From NCBI GenBank assembly GCA_963082975.1, contig OY720345.1, positions 76,291,034 through 76,355,033 on the forward strand: 64,000 nucleotides of DNA. Direction: 5' to 3'. This stretch comes from Labia minor (taxonomy: Eukaryota; Arthropoda; Insecta; Dermaptera; Spongiphoridae). The translations under genes and the position numbers were made by a program. Numbering within the stretch: the stretch's first letter is position 1; each line of letters starts with the position of its first letter. This document shows positions 11,935-24,814 of the stretch, one piece after another. The notes beneath the pieces are model-generated. The model was not told the DNA's origin. It was given only the letters and a program-made list of their open reading frames with translations, and did not search any database.

Positions 11935-12211
11935 TGTAAATCATATTCACCAATGTATTCATTTTATCTGAGGTTGGTAGCATTGGATGGGGGTTTACTT
12001 GCACACTCACTTGATATGCTTAGAATATTAAATCCATTGATATCCATTAATGTGTTGCATACGAGTGGGTGGATAAGGGACTCTTGTCTAATTCTATTTT
12101 ACTTACAGGTAAATATGATTTAATGTATATTTTGTATATAATTCTATAATAAAATAAATCTATTTTACTTACAGAATCGAGTAAGACTTTTAATTCACCC
12201 ACACACTTACA
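11935..12211 (+). repeat. 3' LTR
   Basis: 277 bp, identical by eye to the 5' LTR and followed by TA repeat. The same putative splice sites occur at 12108/12109 and 12174/12175. Confidence 0.95.
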
Positions 12212-14029
12212 TATATATATAGAAGATTTTTTCCCATTATAAGTTTGTTTTTTAAAAAATAATCGAAAATGATTGTTGTCAGATAAATAAGAGGGAATTT
12301 TAAACATATATTAATACCTAGAATGTACTAGTAACATAACATCTCTAATAGATATCTTATTATTACATAATTGAAAGAGATTGAACATAAAAAATTGTGA
12401 CGCTGTTCTAAATAAGATAAATGAGAGTTCATTAAATAAAGCATTTGATGACCATTTAACTTTACAGGCATTTTGCCAAGTAGATAGAAGTAGAGTTATT
12501 GGAGAAACTCATTAAAAGAAATTCTCTTTTGAATTGTAACAATAATATTTAAAATAGCTGGATTGCATTTTTTTTAAAGAAGACATATGGACAAAATAAA
12601 TAATTTGGAAGAATTTATGTAATTAAAATATTGTTTATTTTAACTAAAATATTTAGAAAAAGAAAACTCCAGGAAATTAATTCTAGATCGAAGATAAAAT
12701 GTGAAAACAACAATTTTCCCAATTTTAAAAAATTATATTTATAATAAAATAAGAGTTATTCGAAATAATTATTTAATTGTTTATTTTTTTATTATTTGAA
12801 ATAATTTATGTTATCTATCTATTTTGTTTATTATTAAAGGTTAATTATTACCAAATATTTATGAACTGATGTATGTTTATTTATTTTAATGTAATTACTT
12901 TAATTAATTTTTATTTATTAGTATATTAAAAATAGTAAAAAATAAGGTTAACATTATGAAATAAAAAAAAACTATTCAATAAATATAATACTTTTAATTA
13001 TTATTTTTACCCTTTAGTCTCAAAAATAAATAATATTTGTTGATTAGTATAACACTAATCAAATAATAATTTTTAGTTCATATTATTTCCTTTATATATA
13101 GAGATATTTATATATTGGTATTATTTTAATTTAAACAGCAATAATATGACGAATTGTTTACTAAAAATGTCAAATAATTTTGTTATTTAAAAAAAAACTT
13201 TATTTTTTTAAATATATATTATATAATATTGGAAGCATGCATTTAAAAAAAATTCTTAAAAATAAGATTAAAATTCTATTAAAATATTAAAAAGACAAGG
13301 CTTAATTTCTTGCTAATAAATCAGAGTTTATTTAAATAGAAAAAATCTCTAAATTGTCTATTCTTTAATTAATGAATTACTAACAATTTTTATAATTGTA
13401 ATTTTTTTCGATTTACAGCCAATAACGATATTTTTCATCATAAACAAATATTGATCTCGAGATTAAATCGAAAATAGATTTTAATCTATTTTGATATTTA
13501 TTATTTAAAATTGAAAAAAAAAATTATAAGAATACAAATGGACAGTTGTAAACATACTATACATGTAAAATTTCAAAAAAAGTAAACCTTTATTTTAATA
13601 ATAAATAATATATATTTAATATACTTTTATGTAAAGGAAATTAAATGATTATGATATTACAAATGGGAAATCTTTTTTTTTCTTTTTTTGTGAAGGTGAA
13701 AAAATTAGAAACTTAATGTATCCTTTTCAAGTTGGTTGAAGGTCATAGATGTGTCATGCGAAATATAAATTATACTTTCAAATTAGCAAAAAAAACTAAA
13801 TGATCTCGTGATGAAGACTGGTTCAAATTGGTAGGCAAATAGTAAAATTTATTAGAAATTCTTAAATATACAATTTCATCTATATCAATGTAAAATGTAA
13901 TTACTTTTTTTTAAAAATAATAATAAATTAATTAATATTAATAAGATTTTATAAAACAATTAAAAATTCTAAAAATAGGAAAAATTAGTTTTTCGTCTAT
14001 TTATGTAAATGTTGTGTAGTTGTATACAC
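12212..14029. other. AT-rich intergenic
   Basis: No coding region, RNA gene or recognisable repeat end found. Confidence 0.5.
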
Positions 14030-14788
14030 AGTGGCGTACCTAGAACTTTTGCCGCCCGGGGCGATCTCCAGTTTGCCGCCCTTTTTATTATATGTCAATC
14101 AAATAGTGGTATTTATAAATTAATGCACATAAATAAATTATTAAGTTATTTAATCAATATTAATTAATACACAGAGTAAATTTTTTTACATATATTTGTA
14201 TGCAGTCGTAAACATAGATATATTTATATAATATTTACTCTTCTAGCTTTCATACTAGAAAAATCGTGTATAATGCTCTCAAAATTTATATTTATATTTT
14301 TTCCGCCGGCTCTGCTTTTCAAAAGAAAAATCGATGATTTAAAAAATATTGGTATATCACTTCAAAGTAATCATATAAACTTTTCAAAAGAAATGACATT
14401 TATACACTGATATCAAAAAATTTAGTTAGGAAAAATTGCCGAACAAAATCGTAAAGATGCGTTTACGAATTCAACGAATTTTAATGAATACAATAAAATA
14501 AAATTATTATCCTGTTCTTGGAATTAGAATTCAAAATTTACTCTAAAATGCATTTATATACACCGAGGAATAATATTCGAAATCATATAGTTGATCATAA
14601 TTTATATAAATCAAATAGTAAACCTATAATAATCATAATAATCATTTATTATTCAAGAAAGAAAAAAAATAAATATGAAATGAATAAGTTGCTTTTTACA
14701 ACTATAACTAAATATAAAAAATGCCGCCCCAAGATAAGTGCCGCCCGGTGCGGACCGCACCCACCGCACCCCCCTAGGTACGCCACTG
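14030..14788. mobile_element. hAT-type MITE, 759 bp
   Basis: Terminal inverted repeats CAGTGGCGTACCTAG / CTAGGTACGCCACTG with a perfect 8-bp target duplication tgtataca (14022-14029 and 14789-14796). CAG...CTG ends plus an 8-bp duplication are diagnostic of hAT. Both ends carry GC-rich 'gccgcccgg'-type words against an AT-rich interior. The open frame inside shows no transposase motif, so it is non-autonomous. Confidence 0.92.
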
Positions 14789-17700
14789 TGTATACAGTTG
14801 AGCTAGTGTTTGTTTTTGATTGACCTTAACAAATTAGAACAACCTTGTTGAGTGAAAATAAACACTATAATACTTAGGTCATTGTTAAAATGGATACCTT
14901 TTCAATCTATTAACTAGACTAGGGGAGAGAGAGAGAGAGAAAATAATATTTATTTTACTTTATTTAGTAATAATAAAAAAATAAGTTGAATATGTAAGAA
15001 TGTATTTTAATATAAATTCAAAGATATTTAAAATGTTTTCAAAAATAATTTATCATTATATCAATTTGTGAAATCTTATATAATTTCTTCGGGTGATCAA
15101 TTCGATTCTTATATATATAAAATATTGTTCGAAGTTTTTTTGAAATTAAGTGTTTTTTTTTATTTTAAGTGATGTATATACCTATGTAATTATTTAATCA
15201 ATAGCAAATTTTATATAAAAAAATAGTATATTAATAAATTGTTACTTGATTTGATTTATCTTAATCTTATTTAATTGTAATTATTACTATTATTCAATTA
15301 TTTGTTTTTTAATTGAATAATAACGCGTATATATTTATATTAAAAACAAATACCTGAGTAATATGTAATAGTTTATTAACATTGTTTCTGATGAATAAAC
15401 AAATTATTTTTTTTCTAACGAATTGTAAGCTTCTTTTGGGGATTAATAATTATAGTATCTTTTAATATATAATAATTAATTTTATAAATCTCTTAAAAAT
15501 AATTTTAATAAAATTTTATGCTGATATATTTCATATAAATAAAACTAAACATAAAAAAATTTTTTGTTAACTTTTATTATTTAAACTTGTAAACCAATAG
15601 GTATATATTTGTAAATGTTTATTATTCATTGATAATTATTTTAGAAAAATAGTTTGTCTGAATGTCTGATTTCTATATTATATATAAATTTATATACGAG
15701 TATACACACAATAATATAATGTTTTATTTACACAATTATTCTTAATTCAAATATTATATTGTTAGTTTTTTTTCATTTATTAATAATAAATTATTAAATT
15801 ATTAAAATTAAAATTATTAATAATGATTATATACTGATTGGTTAAATTTAAATAAATTTAGAATTAATTTAATTTGTAATTTCTAATAAACAAATAAAAG
15901 AAAATAATTATAAATTTATAAATTATTATAATGTCAATAGAAGAACAAATTAAAATCAAGTTCGATAATTAATAGAAAGAAATTACACTTACACTAAGCA
16001 GTCAGGAAATATGCAAACTTTCGCTTTTGGCAACAAGTGACCCACCCAAAGGCTGGATCAAGACAGAACTCGACTGACCGAGGTTCTCATTCAAATCCCC
16101 TCCTGAATTTCCCCCTTTCCTCTTGTTCTCTAGCCTCTTAATGAAAAAGTTAGAAAACATGAACTGATTACTCAATATTATGATATCATATCTATTCAAA
16201 TAGAAAAGAATAGAGAAGTTTATAGTTTAACAGTGATTATATATAAAATTGATACAAGATAAATTTCCAAGGAATTAGATAAGTTTGATTTTCGAAGAAT
16301 AGTAAATTTCCCAAAATAGTTTTTTTTTTACATATCGAATATAAAAAGTAGATTTTCTTGAGAATAACACCCGTTATTTTATATACATAATATTCAATCA
16401 ATCATCCAATCAATTTTTCAGTTTATTTATTTATTATTAATATTAACTTAGTCATCACATTTTATATAATACTATGAATTATTTTTAATTACTAAATATA
16501 GTATATAAAAATTTTTCAAACTGTGTTCCGAATTAAAAATTTCAAAATGAAGAAGTAAAAGCTGTAAGAAATTTTCATTTTCTATTTTTTTTTCTAGTAC
16601 AGGAGTTTTTCAACTTCATAAGGTATCTGGGAGGAAGTGCTTAAGGTTCTTCTTAATCTAAACCTGATCTGATTTCATATTACATTACATATATCAAAAG
16701 AATTAATTTAATGATATATAGATATAAAAATTGCAATATTAAACATGGAATATAGTATATATAAATTTAAGAATAAATTATCTTGTAATTCATTATTCCG
16801 CATCGCTGATTTCTGAATTTACAAAAGGGGACATTGAAAGAGAATAAAATTACGATTTATAAACGCGTCATTAATTATCACAAGAAAGAAAATGAAACCT
16901 TGAATGTATTCAAACCCATTCAAAGAAAATAATTTTCAAATATAATAGATAAATTTAAAAGAATAAATATTTTTTATTGACATTCAATTCTTAGACACTT
17001 CATAATGAAATATGATATATCATTTAATTTAAATTTATCCTTTTTAAAAGAAATCCACCAAATATATTACTAGATTATCTGAAATTCTTTCATTGCTACA
17101 GACTTGTTGATTCAAACTCTCAACTCAAATTTCACTGGTTTTGGTACCTTTCAATTTTCGAACCGTAATTATTAAAATTCATTAAATCATTACATTAAGT
17201 TAATGAAATGACAACTCAGCGAAAAAATTTTCTCTCATATTTTGTCTCTTTTACAAACCAATATCACGAATAATATAAAAATGAATTTTTAAAAAAAATC
17301 TCAAAATTCTTTAATAATTTATCATTAGAATATGTAAGTCAATAGAACGTATTTACTCTTAGTAATTGGTAATATTCATGAATCAGCGAGGGTCAAGTGT
17401 GTGTGCCCCCTACCCCACCTTCTAAAAATAAAAATACTGATTATAAGTGATGAAACGAGAAAAACTAAGGTTTACGTATAGATTTTTTTACAATTTGCTA
17501 TCAATTGCATTTTCTACAACCTGAAGGATCGGTTTGATTCCATCCCTCTTCTTGATCTTGTCCCCCTCCCCTACTAGTAATTACTATTAGGCCCCGCTCT
17601 AGAAGGCGGCAAACCGGGGCGGAAAATCTGATGGGCGGCATTTTGTTCATGAATGTAATCAATTTTACGAATATACGGGCGCCAATTAATCATTTGCCCG

Positions 17701-18240
17701 GGTGCCGTAAATGATAGAGCGCGATGTTACAATAGATTTATTATCTGCAAAAGATTTAATACAATATTACTAAAAAACATTTAGAAAAATTGTAAAAATT
17801 ATTTATACAGTTCTTGTAATGTTAATTTTGGAACATATGTTTTTGAATTAATTATAAAATAAATAAATAAATGATTTATTTTTATCAAGCAACGGCTTAT
17901 TATTGTTCCAATATGATACCCTTATCAATATTAGCCTTTCTAATACATATTTGATTAGAAACTTTCGTAGGTAACGCATGTTACTAGTTTCAATAATTAA
18001 AATTATACAATAATCGAAGCGAATCATCCCTCCAACTTTTAACCTGTAAACAAATGATGAAGGGAGATTATTGGCTTAGCCTGTAGAGCGCGCCAAATCA
18101 CTCACTTTTAAAATTGTGTCAGTGCAATTTCATCTGTCACTATTACAACTTCATAGATTATCTTTGTGACATTTATATTATTTTAATTTTAATTGTTTTT
18201 AATTTTTATATTTAGTGAATTATGAATTATTATAAGAAAA
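14789..18240. other. Intergenic, between hAT MITE and C2CD3-like gene
   Basis: Mostly AT-rich. It contains a (GA)n run near 14926-14940. A GC-richer block at about 16000-16150 reads on the minus strand into a good donor (TAGT/GTAAGT near 15992) and could be a non-coding first exon of a minus-strand gene. A GC-rich patch at 17590-17720, with 'aaggcggcaaacc' and 'gggcgccaattaatc' words, looks like an old hAT remnant without clear ends. Confidence 0.4.
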
Positions 18241-21200
18241 ATGACAACCAATTGCCTTGTATTACCTCCAAAAGTAAAAGGAAAACTTAAAGGATACCTT
18301 CATATACAAATAATTAATATAATTCTCCCTGAAGATTTACGGTCAAATTTCTTAATTTTGATTAAATGGTGGGGTGAAGAAGATGGAAATTATATAGAGT
18401 AAGTCTATATTCTAACATGATTAATTAATTAAATTTAAATTAAATAATGATTTGGTTGATATTTTTTATATTAATATATTCTTTTTATTATTTTAGCTTT
18501 CCCGATAATGAAACTTCTTCAGAAATTATTTTGTATCAAATAAGAACTAGTTTTAATTTATTTCGGGAATATCTATTAGATTCCATTGCACCTGTAATTA
18601 TATTTCAATATGCCAATAATGATGAAATTTTTGGAAAATGTTCATTAACAAATATATTGAATGTTTTATCTGAGAAGCCAATTCAAATAACATTTCCTAT
18701 ATTACGCTCCAACGAAAATACTACATCCACGCCAACGTCAAACTCACCTTCAACTCCAATTGGATATATAACAGTTAATTTGAAAACTGAATGGCTCACA
18801 TTATCTAAAGATGTTTTGAGCCCAAGAATAAATTTAACAAATAACTTACATAAATATCAAAGTAATTAATTCTAATACTAATGTTTTATTAAGAATGAAA
18901 AACTGTTTCTATTCAAAAACTAATTAATACTCCATAAGCTCTTAACAAATAATAAATTTTAATATTTTAATAAATATTTAACTGTTTTAAAATTATGATT
19001 AATAATAATATATATATTTTATAACATTATGTATATAAGACATAAAACATACCTTTGTTCTTGTGATTTCTCTTTGAAAATGGAGAGGAAGTTTAATTTA
19101 AAAAGAAATTTATCAAATATACTCTTCAGAATGTTTGTATCATAGATGGAATTTATAAAATATATATTTAATATTAATTTTCTTATGAAAAATTTTTTCT
19201 TTAAATTCTTCGAAATTAAAAATTTTAATATACGAATATAACTATTCGTTCACAAACATTTTATTAAAGACTATTAAATATTTATTAAGCAAAAGACAAT
19301 GGTATTTATACTTTTAACTTTACCATTATTATTATTAATATTAAAATTTATTGTAATTTCAGTTACTAGATTAAAAAATGCATCTTCCCTACAATTTTTT
19401 GTGGAAAAATTAGCATTTGTGAAACGTACTGATATTATCAAAGGAGCTACTTATTTTATCGAATATAGACTCCCTGAAAGATTTCTCCATCGCTCAATTC
19501 GATTATATGATCCTACAATTAAGCGTTTGTGTAGTAAAAGAATTTTTGGTTCAAGTAAGATAAAATTATTTTATTAATTTTTCTTTTAATAAATGAATAT
19601 TTTCTATTAATAGATTGATTTAATTTTTAGGTGTAATATTTGGAAATTGGTATACATCTCCTTTGCCTCCATTGCCCCCACAACAATTAGCAGGTCTTCT
19701 ATCACGACAATTAATATCTTGGAAAGTTTATTTAAGAAGACCCTGTGAACGATTGCCCCAGCTGATTGGTCAGGCTACTCTTGCTTTGGCTCCACTGTTA
19801 GTAGGTCAAGGTGATTATAGAGCAAAATTAACTCTTGAACCTAATGCAAAATGTCAACTGCATTTAGTATACCGTCTATCAGCCAACCCATCAGAAGATG
19901 CCATTGAAAATGCTATCGAGAAAGAATCATCAGAAGATGAAGAAAATCTTACAATAAGGACAAAATCTCAAGCTTCTCAAACGGATGTTACTTATGTAAT
20001 GAAATATAAAATGAAGTCTTTTATAGAAAACTCACCACAAAATGAAACATTTCAAATGAATTCTGAAGATTCAATTTTAGAAAAATTTCCAGTTTTATTA
20101 GAAAATAAAAAATGCTCAGCTCAAACATCCATTAAAATAAAATCAAACAAAGATTCAAAATTACCGGAATTACGAAAAGAAACCTCCTCAACAATTGATT
20201 CTTATTCTGATTTATTGGTTAGTTCTAAACAAATCACTCGTACAAATGAATCTAAATTCAATAAGGAAAATGTATCCAAGTCTTTGGATGAAATTTTACC
20301 TAATGTTAAAAAAAATTATCCTAAATCATTAATTTCGGTTAACGATTCCGAATCATCAATACTGGAAGAATCAAATGAAAGTCAAGAATTGGACCGAATA
20401 AATCAAGAACTTGATCAGAATACATTTAAACCAAAATCAGACCACTTAGATAAACTTCCACCTCTTTCACAAAAAAATACAACTTCACTTGTAAATGAAA
20501 GTGATTTAATTCATTTTGAGGATAAATCATCACAACAAGAAAATGTTGACAAAAATAAGAAGTATGAAGATATCTTTGAAGATTTGGCCTTTAAGTTATA
20601 TCAATTAAAAACTGATACCGAAGAAAAATTGGAAAACCCTTCAAAGTATGGAATAAAAATATTACACTTTAATAATTATTATAATCATTTCCTCTCCTAG
20701 AGGCAGGCGCAAAGGTCCACACAATCAAACAATGCAATTTTTTATCAAATGAAATAAAAGCTTCGAAGAATTTTATCTAATTAATGATTATTATTTAAAC
20801 AACTCCTTTACATAGTAATATTTGTATGTTTTCTAAATGCTTATAATTGTATCACCAAATTTTTACATTATTTTTAAATATTCCGATCATAATTTCGAAA
20901 TTATTTTCTCAGAAGGATAAAATTTATGTTTTAAAGACAGGTAAGAAATGAATAAAAATCAAGGCTGATGAGAAGTAACCGGTTGCCAAACTCTAAAGGG
21001 CAGACAGAATGTCTCCAGACTCCCCGATGGTTGGTTGTCGCTCCTGAGGCACTTCCAATCACTAAGTAAGGTTTCATAACTTTTGGTCTATTGTGTTCCT
21101 TTGCTTGCCGTTTGAGATTGATTATAATATATTATAAGATTATTTATTTATTCTTTTTAACCTAATTTAAATAATACAATTTTAGAATTGCCGCTGAATC

Positions 21201-24024
21201 ATCATTCTGGGTTATTATTGAAATAGATAGAGCATATCACTTATTATCAAATTCTGGAGAAATAGAAAAACGACGATGTTACGCATGTATACAGTCTTGG
21301 ACAGATAATAAGACAGAAGAAAATATTTATAAACATTTTATTACAACTGGTTGTTCTAACAAAATGAAAAAATTAGGAAATCCTATCTGGGAATTTAGTT
21401 CTAAATTGCAACTTCCTATTTCTTATTTAATTAAGGTATAACAAATAGAATAGTTATCTATAAACTTAGTTTAAAACTATAATCAACTATAAATTTATAT
21501 GAATATTATTTAAGTCTATTTCATCATATATCATAACAATTTTTTCCAAAATATAATATACATATAACTATTTTCCAAATCTATTTGTGATCTATTATTT
21601 AACTGTTTACTTAATACTCGATTTAATTAATCTACTACTAAAGTACTAATTAATAGCTAATAATAAAAATAAATTGTTTTAGGAAGAAGAACATTTGCCA
21701 ATAGGTGTTTATGTTCAAACAAGTCGTTTGGCAATTGCAGATCCAGAGCATGACGAATTGATTGGAATTTGTAGAATTGATATGACTCCATTAACTTTTG
21801 GTTTCCCTTTTTTAGAGGGGTGTTTTAATATATTAGATCATAAAAATAAAATAAGGGGACAGTTAACGGTAATTAAAGTAAAATTAAATTTAAAATCTTA
21901 TTAAATTTATAGAAAAAAATATATACAAAAATGTTTATAAATAATAATTTTTAATAATGGCCACGGTCCAAAAATATGAGAACAATTTATTAGTTACTTA
22001 GTTGAAAAATTTTGGAAAAAATTCAGATGTGGTTAACAAGCATACATTTTATTTTTTACATACTTATAAATATTTATAAAAAATAAAACTAATATATTAT
22101 TAAATTCTATTTCCTAATTATGATATTATATTTGATTTATAAAATTGATTTTTTAAATTTTTAATATTTATTATTTAGTTTACTTTTTTAGGTAAAAATA
22201 GTTCCAGTTGAAGATATTTCTCGTTTCTCTAAATTAACTTCAGATAATCAATTTTATTTTAAAGGTAATTATAAATTTCTTAAAACTATTTTATTGAATA
22301 TATTATATAGTGGTATTTTTTTTGTAAAAACATTTATTTTATTTTATGCTTTATTTATTTAATAAAAATTTAGAAAATTAATTATAAATAGGTAGTATAA
22401 GTGACAAAATATATTATAATTCATTTAACCTTACATTTTCATAGTTATTGAAATTAAATAAATAAACGTATTTGCGAATAAAAGTAGTACTATTAATTTT
22501 TGATAATTTAACTTTTGCTAGATTTAAATATTGATAAAGTAAATGTAAATTTCGAAAACTTAAAGTTATCATTAATCGAGCGTAAACTTGAAGTTCGTAT
22601 ATTTAAAATTAAGTATTATTTTTAATAGGTCTCGTCTATATGAATCCACAAATACTTTTTCGCATCTATTTGTACTTTATTTAAATCTTGAATCTAGACT
22701 TCAAATAAATCATTCTCTTTTTTAAAAATATTTAAAATCTACTTATAGTTTATAATACGCATGTGATTATATACTTATGATTTTTTTATATTAAAATTAT
22801 TTATTTATATATAAACAATATCCTTATGTATATTAACAAAATATGATAGTTTAGAAAATATAACTGTCTGTCTCTGTGACTCTACCGAACTCGAAAGTTC
22901 TTGGCCGCAGCAACCACACTTCTCCAAGTGTCCCTATTCTGAGCCACAACCCTCCAATTCCTACCCTCTTCCATCTTTCTCACGTCCCTTCCTATATTAT
23001 CCCCCCACCGCGTCCTTGGTCTTCCAAGCGGACGTTTCCCACTCGATCTCCTCCCCAATATGTTTTTCGCCATTCTTTACTCTCCCATTCTAGCCACGTG
23101 TCCTGCCCACCTCAGCCTTCTCGATTTTATAATTCTAACTATATCTGGAGATGCATAGAGGTCATGCAATTCCTCGATATGCAGTCTCCGCCATTCCCCT
23201 GTGACTTCATCTTTCTTTGGCCCATAAATGCTTCGCAGAATCCTATTCTCAAATACTCAATCTACTCTCGTCACCTAAGGTCATAGACCATGCCTCACAC
23301 CCATATAATACAACCGGTAAAATATTTGTTTTATATAGAAAATATAACCAAATAACAATTAATTTTTTTATTTATATATTTTTAAGAAGTATAATTATTT
23401 TTTTCTTTCTTTCATGAAACATTTCTATTAATAGTAATTCTATAATATTATAGCTCAGCACATTATAATTTTAATATTATAATATGTTCTATCTATTTTC
23501 ATATTAAGTTATTATTTGTGAAGTTAAGAGTATGTAAAGAATAATATTTTTCGTAGCTTACTTAACTATATCGGAGTGATTCGAAGTATGCTAATTAATT
23601 ATGATATTAAAGCAAATATTTTGGAAAGGATTCAATAAGTTCTCTAGAAATCTCTCGTCTCTAGTTTAATTGGGGCTATTTACAAAAAAAAGTGATGTCT
23701 GATTTGGGAAAATGTGTCTACATATATTATTATTTTAGAATATTTATTTCACTAAGAATATGATTTTTTGAAAAATATATAATTGAAAACTATTTATAAT
23801 ATTTATATTTTTTTTAATTTGATATGCCATTAAAGAGATGTAGAAATTTTACATTTATTATCTCACTAGTTTCTTGAAAACAAAAGAAACAAATATATCG
23901 AATATAATTATTTAATATTTTTTTATTATTAATTTTGAATTTAATATGAAAATTAAATTTCTTTCAATTAATATCTATTTATATATAGGAATTTAAGATA
24001 TATTGATTAAAATGTTCATTTAAG

Positions 24025-24058
<34 letters not shown>

Positions 24059-24772
24059 TAGGAATTTTATTTATAAAAGAATTTTAAGATTGTAGTAAAT
24101 CTTTTTTAATATTTAATTTATAATCTCAAAATTGGTTTATATTAAAAAAAATCAATTTTCTCATTTAGAGTCACCTAATCTCAAAACACCGGGAATAGCC
24201 AAAACTGACAACACTGTTAAGTATCCATTTGGCAGCACTGCTTACTTTAATGACAAGAAAGACATCAAGAATAGGGAAGAAAAAGCATTTCAAGATATAA
24301 ATTTTCAAAGCCATTCTTCGATATATTCTTCACCTTCATTAAATATTTCATCACATAAAATTGTAAATGAAAATATGAACCAAATTCAAAAAAGGATGGT
24401 GGATGATTTTAGTTCAGATTTTTTTTTACCTGAAGCATTAAGGTAAGTCACTTATCAAACATAATTTATTGTTTATATTAACATACATATACTTTCTAAA
24501 AATAAAATTTAATTAATTTACTTGTATTTAGGTTGAAGTTATTGGAATTAGATGAAATAACATCACGTTTGAAATCTCGATTAGAATTAGTGACAAATTC
24601 AGATATTTTCGAACCAAATTTGGAACCTTGTCTACATGATTCTTCTAGTTGTTCTTCAGATACCTTTGGAGACGATTCGAACAAATCTTCATCTGCAACT
24701 AAAACAAATTCAACTCAAGAAAAACATTCTTTGAGAGAATGTATGTATTTTTAAATTATTTTATTATATAGA

Positions 24773-24814
<42 letters not shown>

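Larger units (their letters stand above)
7341..12211 (+). mobile_element. Intact Ty3/gypsy-type LTR retrotransposon
   Basis: 4871-bp element bounded by two direct 277-bp LTRs (7341-7617 and 11935-12211) that I read as identical base for base, so the insertion is very recent. The LTRs begin TGTAA and end TTACA. The flanks are TA repeat on both sides, consistent with a 4-6 bp duplication (tata). Gene order is gag, then protease, reverse transcriptase, RNase H and integrase, with integrase last, which is the Ty3/gypsy order. Gag and pol are open throughout and joined by a -1 frameshift signal. The polypurine tract AAGGGAGG (11927-11934) abuts the 3' LTR. A run of about 35 A follows the pol stop. 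No envelope-like frame is present. The element could be autonomous. Confidence 0.95.

Noticed and set aside
14518..14823. 101-aa open frame
   Set aside because: Spans the right end of a hAT MITE and its flank; composition-driven, no domain.
20646..20700. Extension of C2CD3-like exon 4 to the stop at 20698-20700
   Set aside because: A GTATGG donor at 20646 joins in exact phase to 21186 and restores the third C2-like region. The extension would end the protein early.
22876..23286. Plus-strand 136-aa proline-rich frame
   Set aside because: Antisense shadow of the LINE reverse-transcriptase tail.
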